Assembly: GCA_030998225.1 (NCBI GenBank)
Contig: JAPYXD010000754.1
Coordinates: 5,270,001 to 5,334,000, forward strand
DNA: 64,000 nucleotides
Origin: Diplolepis rosae
Lineage: Eukaryota; Arthropoda; Insecta; Hymenoptera; Diplolepididae
Direction: 5' to 3'
Position 1 is the first letter of the stretch. The number at the start of each line of letters is the position of its first letter. A program made the translations under genes and the position numbers. Below are positions 10,180 through 19,970 of this stretch, piece after piece. The notes below the pieces were generated by a model. That model ran no database searches. It had not been told where the DNA came from and saw only the letters and a list, made by a program, of their open reading frames with translations.

Positions 10180-13100
10180 CTAAAGTTCCTGTTTTTTGGG
10201 TGAATTGAGTAATCTCTCTCGTTCTTTCTCTTCTTCTGAAAAATGTATCCTTGTAATTACAATGTCGCCTGTACTAAGAGTTTGAGCTGCCACTTCTTTG
10301 CTCTGCTTTGGAACACTTTGTGATTGGTCTAATTTCTTATTTCCTTGGCACTTGCACGTACACTTCGTAGGAGAAGCTACAGTCTTTGATTCTGTAGTTT
10401 CGAGGTCGTTAGATGAGCCAGTAACAGCAGAAAGAATCGCCTCGAGTCGTTCGATCTTCTCGAATCGATCCATCTGCACGTCAGATAGGATTTCGTCCAC
10501 CATCTGCATCGACTCAGTGAGACTCGGGGCCTCGGAATTTCGCGGTGATACTATTCCACCTACAAATCAAAAAATAGTATCAACATTAAAATTGAAAGCC
10601 TATAATTTCTGAAATAATAATTCTTATTTTAATATTTTCAATACCTGAATGGGAAGTTTCTGAATCCAAACTAGGATATTCTGCATCATCATTCCTATCA
10701 TCATCGTCTTCTTCATCGCTACTCTCACCTTTGTCCTGTCCTATGCTCTGTAATTTTTCCAACTTTCTCGCTACTTTATAGCTACCTTTCAATTTTTCTT
10801 TCTCGTCTTCCGTGAGCGATAAATAACGCAGAAGTCGAATTTCCCGATTACTTAGAACAATATTTTTTCCTGTTGTTTCCTCCATTCTTTTTCGAAGATC
10901 AGCAACTTCAGTTTCAACCTTTCGTTGCTTCTTACGAGCCTTTACTTCTAAAGGTTTTATGTGCATTTGAACCTGCTCTTCACACAGTTCTGTGAAGAGA
11001 GTTTGCATCTCTGATTTTATGAGCCTAAACAAAACAAAAATAATAAATTAGACAGTTTTAATTATTAAATAGGTTGTCTAATGAAAAAGATGATAAAATT
11101 TCATGAGATTTCTATGATTTTCATAATTTAATTCAAATTTTTCCCTAAGCATTGTCAATAACTTTTTACTCCGTTAATCGAAGAACTAAATAATTAAGTT
11201 AGAAGTTATAAATAATAATACCAGGATCTATAGACAATATAAAACAGTTCGACAAAGAATGATAATTACATGACTTTATGGTAGTTTAATATTTTAAATA
11301 ACTGAATCTCAGTTATTTCAGTGTTATTATATATTTACAGAATTGATCAAGTCGAGTTATTCAACAGTGCAACAAGTGATTTTGATGTTACAAGTTTTAT
11401 AGGCAATAAATTTAATTTGAACATTAGGTATACATATATGGCAACATTAAATTCCCCGAGTTTTCTCTAATTTCCAGAATACATCAAGTGCTTATACCTT
11501 ATTTGAAATTTATGCTCAATAAATTAGGATGTTAAACTCACTTGGTCATAGAGTTGTAAATCTGAGGAACAAGACTTAATACGTCACTACTAGCATAAAT
11601 TAACATTTCCCGAGTCATAGGTCGCCTAGACCAATATCTCTGATCTCTGCGATAGATATTTTTCAGTTGTTCTTTCAAAAGATTGCATGGTGCACCATAA
11701 AGTTCGCAAAGAGCATTCAGGTTTACGTTTTTTACTTTGTATACAGGTTTTCCAGTTTCTTGGAATTGAAGAATTGCGTTAGCGGCCTAAAACAATAGCA
11801 AGAACAAAATACAGTTAGGTTTTACTGATTATAATTAATACATTACATAAGACGTCTGGAAAAATTATTAAAATACCTGTGTATCGAAGACATTTTTGAG
11901 AATTATTCCAAACTGGTTAAAGAGGTTTACACTATCATTTCTACAATCATGAATAACCTGAAAAAATTATTGATTAAATATTAAATATAAAAACCTGCTC
12001 CGAAAGATAATTCTTGACTTTTCAAAGAGGATAAATCACATGAGAAGTTTTAAAAAAAATCAAGAATTTCTCTAATTTTTTATCTTGACTTAAATCACGG
12101 TATGAATCAGGAAATTTATAAAAATAATTTAATGTCCATGCGTGTTTAATAACAACACTATTCATGCATATTTTTAAGGGCCCATTAGACTCAAAATTTT
12201 ACAAGTTTGCCAACTGTTTTCCTTTTTAACTCCTATCTCTCTTTTTGATCGAGTTTCCATTCTAACATTACTTCCTCTATTAAAAAGCAATGTAGCAAAG
12301 AAAAACTATATAAATTAATCTCGATTCCTAAGATTATAGTGATTTATAGAATTTCAGGGAAAAGTGAAAAAAATAAGGCAAATAGAAAACTGACTGTGAC
12401 TCCTGAGATCCGCATACTTAAATCTAAAGATATATTTTCGTTAACATAGGCATAATATGAAAAATACTCACTTTAATCACGTTTTCGCTTTCCAAAAGTC
12501 TCTGAAGTCCACCAGCTTGAACCAAATTTGGACACGTACATAAATCAAAAACAAAAGCCTGACCACTCATAGTTCCAATCTGGAGAAGCGTCAGTTGTCC
12601 TTTAACGCCGAGATTAATTCCTTCACAATCAAAAGAAACAACAATTTTTCCGTCAGGAGGTAATCTTTTTGGATTTATGATATCCTCTACAATTCGAAGG
12701 CACTCTCTAGGATTAACCACAACTGTAGTCTGCTGTAAAACTTTCAGTTTCCAAGCATCGCCCATTTGTACGCTTTGTAAAATTCGATCCCTCTCTGTAT
12801 TATCAGCCAAAGTTTTCATCACGAGTGAATTAATCCTCTGCTTCAGAGTTTGCTGTTGCAGACTTACAGGAGGAGAATTATTGTTACTTTCCGTGGGCGA
12901 ATGAAAAGTATGTGGAAGAGAATTAGGCTGTGAGTTAGAACTATTCGAAACGATACTATCCGGCTGATTATTTTGGGAATTCTGCAAAACTAACTGATTT
13001 TGGATCTGATTCTGAGTTGGACTATGTCTCTGAATTTGACTGCCATTCTTACTCTGCAACTGATTGTTATTTTGATTTTGGTTCTTAGCATTCTCTTTTT

Positions 13101-13896
13101 TCCCTTTCCCATCAGTGTAAGACTTATGTCGACCAATAAGAGTTACCATATTACTATGTACGTGAAATGCATCAGGGAACATTTTTAAAAAAGTAGAGAG
13201 GTCCTGGGAAGTTTTGAATATTGTGCCCTGAGGAAACTTTTCATTAACCATGATGAAGAGTTGATCGACGACAATGATGCCTTTCTCTTCGATGGATTGG
13301 GCAAAGAAATCTAGCAGCCTCGCAGTTACCTCTGGGTCCATAGAGATGTCGGGTTCCAATTCACGAAAAGGTTCAGCTTTCATTCCCTCGTATTGCTTTA
13401 GTATCACAGTGTCTTCGTTCACCACGAAAGCATCTGGATGTTTCATAAGAAAATTTTGAAACTCTTTATAGTGCTGTCCAGAGATGTGACGAACTTCGGG
13501 TGAAGCTTGAGATCGATGACCGAGAAGACTTTTTATCGGTACTTCAGTTCCGGCTCCGTACTGCATCAGTTTATTGGAGAAATATTCGACAGCCTCTTTC
13601 GCGTAGTCACGTTTACCACTTGATTTAGCTCCGCTGTCTTCCTCAACAGCTGCTTGGAAGGTATTTACGGATACGTAGTCTTCGTCTATGCAGAAAAGGG
13701 ATGGATATTGACACAAAAACTTCTTAAGGCCACTCTGAGAACCTCCGGCTATTTGTCTCATTTCTTTCGTGAAGCCTTTAGCTCCGAATTGGCAGCTTAA
13801 ATCGTGCAGCGTACGTGGACCACCCTTATCCATGAGTCGTTCAAAGAAAAAAAGGAGCGTCATGTTTCGAACTAATTCATATTCTGAACTATCCAT
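10180..13896 (-). CDS. egl: Egalitarian, RNA cargo adaptor with an exonuclease-like domain
   Basis: Five coding exons on the minus strand join in frame: 13896-12472, 11957-11877, 11786-11542, 11024-10645 and 10559-10180 (2511 nt, 836 aa). The start matches Egalitarian closely (MDSSEYELVRNMTLLFFFER, HDLSCQFGAKGFTKEMRQIA). A Q/N/S-rich linker covers about residues 265-355. A DEDD-type 3'-5' exonuclease fold follows, with D423 and E425 in FDCEGINLG, the HDCRND block near 478-483 and YASSD in exon 3. Egl links localising mRNAs, Bicaudal-D and dynein during oocyte specification and RNA transport; exonuclease activity is thought dispensable in flies. The acidic segment (ESSDEEDDDDRNDDAEYPSL) and the C-terminal VAAQTLSTGD, which resembles the known LC8 dynein light-chain site, are conserved features. 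A 3' splice site just upstream of the ATG (about 13957) implies at least one untranslated exon to the right. Confidence 0.95.
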
Positions 13897-15414
13897 TTGC
13901 GACTTAAATTTGACCTCTTTCCTTTTTTTCTTAAAATGCCAGTTTGACTAATAAATCTGAAATTATAAAGGATTTTTTTTTTATTTTTTATATAAATTTG
14001 TGTCGAATATTTGTATATAATTTACCATTTTTTAATCCTGAATGAAAACACTACAAACTGATTTAGTGTTTGCTAATAATATAATACTTTACTAAAGTTC
14101 TCATGTAGATTGTATTATCTCAATATTTTGGAGTAAACTATATTAAAAATTTTTTAAACACAGACGTTACTTAATTTTTACAAGTTTTAAACTCTAAAAT
14201 CTGTTTGGAATATAAAGTATATTAGAAATCTTTTCATTACATATTTTACAAATACCATTTACATAATGCATTCTCATAAGTCTTAATAAGTAATCTCATT
14301 AAAATAACAGGGTCACACGTAAGAAGGTTAGAAGAAGAATTAAATATGCAGAAAAATACATAAACCTAGATTAAAAATTTGATGACTAATTGATATAAGA
14401 ACGCAAAATTACTTACTTTCGAAGAAATTATATTATCAACAACAATAAAACAGAAATGTTCATAAAGCGTAAAGTTCATTGAATCTTTTCAAGACTCGCT
14501 TTCAGAAAAGACACGTATAATGATGTCAAGGCTCTAGAATTCAGGAAATAGATGGCAAAGGGCATTTTCAACTTCAGTCGAGTTTATCAACAATGGAATT
14601 TGATCATACACATCGTGAAACAAAATACTATCTACATAAACAATAATATAATAAATTTCCATGCTGTTTACTGTATTGAAATGTAAAATGGTGAAAAAGT
14701 GTTCCTTAAGTCAATTCTGTCACTCCCAGAATGGCAATAGGTGTTTAGGAAAAAACTTGAATCAGGTTCAATTAAAATAAAGTATTGAACTAGTCATTTT
14801 TAAAAGAAGGAAAAGGAATACCTCCTGCTTGCACCATTTCTTATTAGAGATTTACACTTTGATGTCGCACTCTTGACATACGCTACATACCTTAAAATAT
14901 AAATAGGACCTAATGTAACCTAATGCAGCTACTGTGGTGCAGCTCGGACTCGGAGCCAAACAACTGTTGTCATTAAACAGAGAGGGATGAATATTTGTCT
15001 CCTCTGTCTTTCATTAAAAAGGCTTTCACTTCTCGTTCACGTGGACATTGTTGAAGACTAATTGAATAATCGTGAAAACTGATGAGCGAACAAGGGACAC
15101 TGAACTTTACTTATATACTTCGACACCGAACGTAATATACGTAATACTTATCGGAGAAATGCGTGTTCAAATCTTTGAAAAATGTCTTGCATTATAACCT
15201 CAAAATTAGGCCTACCGGGGAACTTATTTCTGTCAGAAAACAATAAAGTTTAATTTCAAGACATATTAGGATAATTTTTGGTAGAAAAGATCAATATTAA
15301 TATTGCGAAAGAAGAAATGTGTTAAATTTAGTTAATTTTAACACTTTAGATGGATTGCTTTGGGGGTCTAAAGACCCGTTCTTCAAGTACAACTCCCTAC
15401 ATGTTAAGTACATA
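13897..15414. other. Egl 5' region, probably a leader intron
   Basis: No coding gene. On the minus strand a polypyrimidine tract and CAG sit at about 13958-13975, ending close to the egl start codon. Most of this stretch is therefore likely a 5' UTR intron, with transcription starting further right, perhaps near the motif at 15416. I could not place the donor confidently. Confidence 0.4.
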
Positions 15415-15415
15415 T

Positions 15416-15434
15416 CACGAAGTAGTATAAGGAG
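15416..15434 (-). promoter_or_regulatory. Recurrent TATACTAC/CGTGG motif, copy 3
   Basis: On the minus strand it reads CTCCTTATACTACTTCGTGA, 1.5 kb upstream of the egl start codon and on the egl sense strand. Together with the leader intron inferred at 13.96 kb it is a plausible marker of the egl transcription start region. This is inference from position and recurrence only. Confidence 0.4.
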
Positions 15435-15667
15435 ACCCCACTCGCGGAAAATTTGAACGCGTGGATCGGATTTGGTTAGTTTGCATCGCTCGTAGCGCCT
15501 CTTACAGGGAAATGTCAAACTCTTGAATTTTCACAATATGGCTGTCGTGTTGTCTACTGCACGAAAGCAGATAAACAAAAACAGTGGCACCGTTATAGTT
15601 AACATTATTTTTAAAGTATACTGCTGTTATTTTATATGAAATATAATATAATATACTATAATATATT

Positions 15668-15938
15668 ATGTAATTTACATAGAAAACCTCAAGTTACGCG
15701 TAACTTTGCAACCCTGACTACTTTTGGTTTTGATAATAAAAAATTTTCTCCATAGATTTGGCTGAAATTTAACTTTTTTTCTATTTTTTAAAACAAAAAT
15801 CGTCTATCTACGTCCGATTTTATCTTTTATACCATTCCTCAAATTTTTAAGTCAGAATTCTATCTATTTTAGATACAAACATGTAGAAACTAAAAATTAA
15901 TAAAATTTGCTAATTTCCTAATTATCACATGCCCTTAA
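15668..15938. mobile_element. Repeat junction: TTACGCGTAAC segment plus GGGCATGTGA MITE remnant
   Basis: Positions 15668-15712 repeat the 5176-5245 segment. From about 15716 to 15938 lies the right part of a MITE whose full copies are at 43767-45168 and 58912-59166. Shared pieces are TACTTTTGGTTTTGA, GTCTATCTACGTCCG, and the terminal CTAATTTCCTAATTATCACA followed by TGCCCTTAA. The left terminal repeat is missing, so this copy is truncated or was truncated by the neighbouring repeat. Confidence 0.6.
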
Positions 15939-15939
15939 T

Positions 15940-16160
15940 AGAATAGGCCAATCAATGTCTGCGTAAATAAATTTACCAACCCGCAGCCGGAGAGGTATAA
16001 AGACATCAAAAAGCAAGCATTATACTTGCTTCTTGCGTAAAATCCGAAAATCTTACAAGAGTGAAAGAGGTGGAGAACGTTCTGTCACTCTTACTCTTGT
16101 GAGTTTATGAGCATGCAAGCAAAGTGCTTGCTCTACGATATGTGTGCGCACCATTATTTA
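15940..16160. repeat. Hairpin repeat, family A copy 2
   Basis: Contains GGCCAATCAATG, AATTTACC and CCCGCAGCCGGAGAGGTATA in the order seen at 410-478, then AGCAAAGTGCTTGCTCTACG (compare 690-715). The two loci share a scattered set of short blocks, consistent with one diverged element of about 300 bp. It lies 200 bp upstream of the FARSA start codon and may supply or disturb its promoter. Confidence 0.5.
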
Positions 16161-16353
16161 CCAATTTACCATGAGTTTTTTTCAAGATTGTGAGATAACC
16201 TCAAATTATCATGTGAGCTGTGGTAATTTGTCCAAAAGTGGTCAAAAATAAAAGTTTTAACTGTTATTGTAATTTATAAAATTTATAAAAATTATTTTCA
16301 GATTCAATTTCCGAAAAATATTTCAAAAAGTTGCTACTTATTTTGGTTATAAA

Positions 16354-18427
16354 ATGACAACCGAATTATCACAAAAGATTCTGGAATATTTATCTAAGCG
16401 TGATGAGGTGAATTCTCTTGATTTGGCAAAAATATTCCAAGAAGATCATCAAAAAGTGATCGGAGCGATTAAAAGCCTCCAAGCCATTGGGAACGTAAGT
16501 ATATGACAATAATTAAATATCGATATATTAACGAATATTTGCACATTTTCTATTAAACCCAATTGTTTTATTGTATCCTTAGTTAATCAACGCGAATCAA
16601 GTAAACAGTAAAAAATGGGAGCTCACAGAGGAAGGTCAGCATGTATTAAAATTCGGAAGCCACGAAGCTGCAGTTTACAATTCAATTCCCGAAAATGGTG
16701 CACTTCAAGTTGAAATCATGAAGACAGTGCCTTATGCAAAAGTTGGACTTTCAAAGGCACTCGCAGCTGGTTGGGTAGAAATAGATAAAAATGACAAAAC
16801 TTTAATCAAAAGAAAAGCAGCTTCCATCACCGACACTGCTCAAAATCACTTGATGAATCTTTCGGAAGTTGCAGAGCCTATTAAAAAAGAGTATAAGAAG
16901 AGAAAATTTCTTCAAGAAGTGTAAGTAGAAATTTAGTCATAATAATATGAGTTCATAAAGGACACTTGTTTTTTCTAAACTCTTACGATTTTTTTTTATT
17001 TACAGAGTGATAAAGAGTTTTTTGCTAAGCAAAGGTGAATGCTTCACCACGAAGATCGAAAAATCAGAAGCTGATCTAACTGCAGAATTACTAGTCAATG
17101 ACGCTTGGAAAAATAAAAAGTTTAAGCCTTATAATTTTGATGCCCTAGGATCAGCTCTTGACATTGGTCATCTTCATCCCTTACTGAAAGTTCGTGCCGA
17201 ATTCAGGAAAATTTTTTTTGAAATGGGGTGTGTAGAAGTTCTTTGACAAAAGTAAATTAAAATTAAAAGTTGAATTAAAAAATAATTTTTCTGCAGATTC
17301 ACTGAGATGCGGACAAACAATTTTGTCGAAAGTTCCTTTTGGAACTTTGATGCTCTTTTCCAACCACAACAACATCCTGCGAGAGATGCACATGATACTT
17401 TCTTTGTATCTGGTACTATTTTTATTTTTGATAGCCAACTTCGTCAGAACATTTTTCAGGAGTGTAATTTTAGAACTCTATTTTAGATCCCAAATTAAGT
17501 ACTTCATTTCCCGAGAATTACTTACAAAGAGTCAAGAAGGTTCACAGCGTTGGTGGATATGGATCTCAAGGTTATCGGTACGATTGGAAAATAGAGGAAG
17601 CTCAGAAAAATCTTTTGCGAACTCATACTACAGCTGTTAGCGCGAGAATGTTGTACAAGCTTATGGATGAGGGTAAATTCAAGCCAGTAAAATATTTCAG
17701 CATCGACAGGGTATTCAGAAATGAAACCTTGGACGCGACGCATCTCGCCGAGTTTCATCAGATCGAAGGTGTCGTGGCTGATTATGATCTGTCTTTGGGT
17801 GATTTAATCGGTATTCTCTACGAATTCTTCAGCAAACTTGGTATTAAACAGCTGGAATTCAAACCGGCCTATAATCCTTATACTGAGCCGAGTATGGAAA
17901 TTTTCTGTTTCCACAATGGCCTGGGAAAATGGATTGAAATTGGAAACAGCGGCATTTTTAGACCTGAAATGTTACTTCCAATGGGACTCCCTGAAAATGT
18001 GAATGTCATCGCTTGGGGACTTTCCTTAGAAAGGTATCTTTGAAATATTTAAAAATCCTATAATATTTTTCTTACTTGAGAGGTTTATCTCTACTGAAAT
18101 CTGATGTATATACTAACGTGATCAGAAAAAAAATTTCTAAAATATTGCACACTCATTTCGTATCATTTACTATCTAAAATATATCTTCATGTTAAGGATA
18201 GAAAATTACCTTTAATTTTTCTTCAAATCAATTAAACAAATCTTCGATAAGCCACAAGTAAGATTTAATAGCTAAAAATTTGAAATAGATTTTTCTAAGT
18301 ATTAATAAAAATTTTTTATAGGCCAACCATGATTAAGTATGGCTTAAACAACATAAGAGATTTGGTGGGACCCAGAGTGGACCTGCAAATGGTGTACGAC
18401 AATCCTCTCTGTCGTCTAGAAAAGTAA
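16354..18427 (+). CDS. FARSA: Phenylalanyl-tRNA synthetase, cytosolic alpha subunit
   Basis: Six coding exons join in frame: 16354-16494, 16583-16920, 17006-17227, 17297-17412, 17487-18033 and 18322-18427 (1470 nt, 489 aa; human is 508). The enzyme, as an alpha2-beta2 tetramer with FARSB, charges tRNA-Phe in the cytosol. The N-terminal winged-helix modules ([20 protein letters not shown]) precede the class II catalytic core. Motif 2 is [19 protein letters not shown] and motif 3 is [11 protein letters not shown]; the phenylalanine-pocket block [14 protein letters not shown] is intact. The frame ends CRLEK then TAA. Oddly, the last codons read GAA AA|GTAAAG, a good splice donor overlapping the stop. 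Using it leads in frame to the AIMP2-like block at 18606. An AATAAA at 18476 would end the short form. Confidence 0.96.
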
Positions 18428-18605
18428 AGAAGTATTTCGGATTTATATTTCTATTGCTATGTTATTAATTTATTTAATAAAATGTTTTCTAGAGTTCAAG
18501 CGCATTATTCTTTCATAGTTCCATTAATTTATTTCTATACCGCTAGTATTTGTAATTTTTGTGCACTTTCTCCTTAAAATTAATGACTTAATTTTTTATT
18601 AACAG
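18424..18605 (+). promoter_or_regulatory. Possible stop-or-splice switch intron with internal poly(A) signal
   Basis: This 182-bp interval starts GTAAAG inside the FARSA stop codon context and ends with the pyrimidine-rich TTTTTATTAACAG acceptor. Removing it joins codon AA|A (K) to AAT GAT CAA and keeps the frame open for a further 206 codons. AATAAA at 18476-18481 lies inside it, so cleavage there would give the normal 489-aa enzyme and splicing would give a 694-aa fusion. Retention also gives the normal stop. Confidence 0.6.
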
Positions 18606-19224
18606 AAATGATCAAAAATCAGTTCGAGAGCAGAGGAGAAAAAACGAAGAGTTGTCGAAAATAATTATTGATCAAAGACAAAGGACTTGCATTCAGGATA
18701 ACTTAAAAAAAGATTTAGTTATCTTCTGTGACCCGAATTATCCGCTCCACTCTTTGGAGACTCTACTATCCATATTCAAACCCGACTTTTCCATAGCTAT
18801 GTCAGTTCATTTGCATTCCTCAGTCCACAAACTTCCAGCTACCCTCATAGATTTTTTTTCGGAATTTAGAACAAATAGAAGAGATGTGGATCTATTTATC
18901 ACTTTTATTTGGAAACTCGTTGGAATCAACTCTCGACTGAAAGTGTCTGCAGTTCGAGAAATTTCAGGAGAAACTAACATCGCCCGATTTTTAAATCGTT
19001 TAATTGAAAGAAAAAATCCAAGTCTTTTGAGATATGAGAGCAAAGGAATGGTTTATGCAAATCAAATTGATAGAGTGCTTGATCGCATTAATGCGGCTTT
19101 ATATAATGTAGATGGTAAAATTAATTTAAAATTATTACGTTCTTCAATCAAAAGTCGTTATTTAATGGGTGACGAAATCTCTATCGCTGATATAGTTCTT
19201 GAATCGGTATTCCGATATCTTTGA
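18606..19224 (+). CDS. AIMP2-like block, likely C-terminal extension of FARSA
   Basis: This open exon of 206 codons has no start codon of its own at the family N-terminus and a splice acceptor in front. Its product matches AIMP2, the scaffold subunit of the multi-aminoacyl-tRNA synthetase complex. It has the end of the coiled coil (EELSKIII), the thioredoxin-like strand KDLVIFCDP, then SVHLHSSVHKLPATLIDFF, FITFIWKLV, TNIARFLNRLI and the GST-C-like YLMGDEISIADIVLESVF. The first ~75 residues of AIMP2 (lysyl-tRNA synthetase binding, most of the zipper) and the last ~30 are absent. The frame fits FARSA exon 6 exactly (fusion of 694 aa). Alternatives: a partial duplicated copy that is merely still open, or the 3' part of a rearranged AIMP2 gene. 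The absence of stops in AT-rich DNA argues for recent or continuing coding function. Confidence 0.75.
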
Positions 19225-19970
19225 AAATAATAAGATGTAATCTAGAATTTGACTTATTTTATTACAGAAAATAAAAATTTTTTAAGTTGCAGACCAAAAT
19301 TTATTTATCATGCTAATTAGAAAATTACTAAATTACTAAATAACAATGATTTATTGTTTTGAATAATCATTTAAAACATTTATCCTAAAAAAATGTATGA
19401 TGGGAAAAAAGTCTAGATGAATCAGACGTTTAAGCTCAAATTGGAGCCCTCATCAGTGATTTTTTATTAAAATTAAAAAAAAATACAGAAAAAGTGGGTT
19501 GCTGCCGTTTTTCAAATTTGAAGTACACTAGAGACATATGATAAGAACCATTTCGAGTGTTGCCTCCTGAAACTCAGAAAATCCTCAGACCAATAAAATC
19601 AGAGCCGTAACAATTATTTCAGTCATAGGAGAGTTGAAGCGAACACGATGAACTGGCGCTGCCACCTTTTTTTCTTACGGTAGGTAAAGACTTCAAGTTG
19701 TTTACGTCGCCGCTCTTTAGACCCCACGCACCGCAACATCGTCAAACTAATTCTAGGAAGTTCCTAGCCCGAGTTCCCCTATCATGAGTCTTCAGTGTAT
19801 TTTATTCCAATGTGAATTCAGCAACTCACTTTTTCTGTATTTTCTTTAGATTTTAATAAACAGTATACTACCAGTATTTAAAAATTAAGGGTCAATACAC
19901 TTGGCACGTTTTATTAAATAAAAAATCATTTTTTCTTGTAAATTCGAGTTTATTTCCAGTTAACACTTAT
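19225..19970. mobile_element. FARSA/RPL7 convergent gap with a short MITE (about 19475-19855)
   Basis: The two genes converge here. AAATACAGAAAAAGTGGGTT (19488) and its complement ACTCACTTTTTCTGTATTT (about 19832-19850) are the near-terminal repeats of an insert of about 370 bp with no coding frame; ATTAAAATT and AATTTTAAT-like ends lie outside them. The remainder holds the 3' ends of both genes; AATAAA-type signals for RPL7 lie leftward of 19971. Confidence 0.55.

Noticed and set aside
18034..18043. Read-through end of FARSA exon 5 (RYL stop) as a true C-terminus
   Set aside because: It would cut motif 3 (LER|PT). The phase-correct exon at 18322 restores the family sequence.
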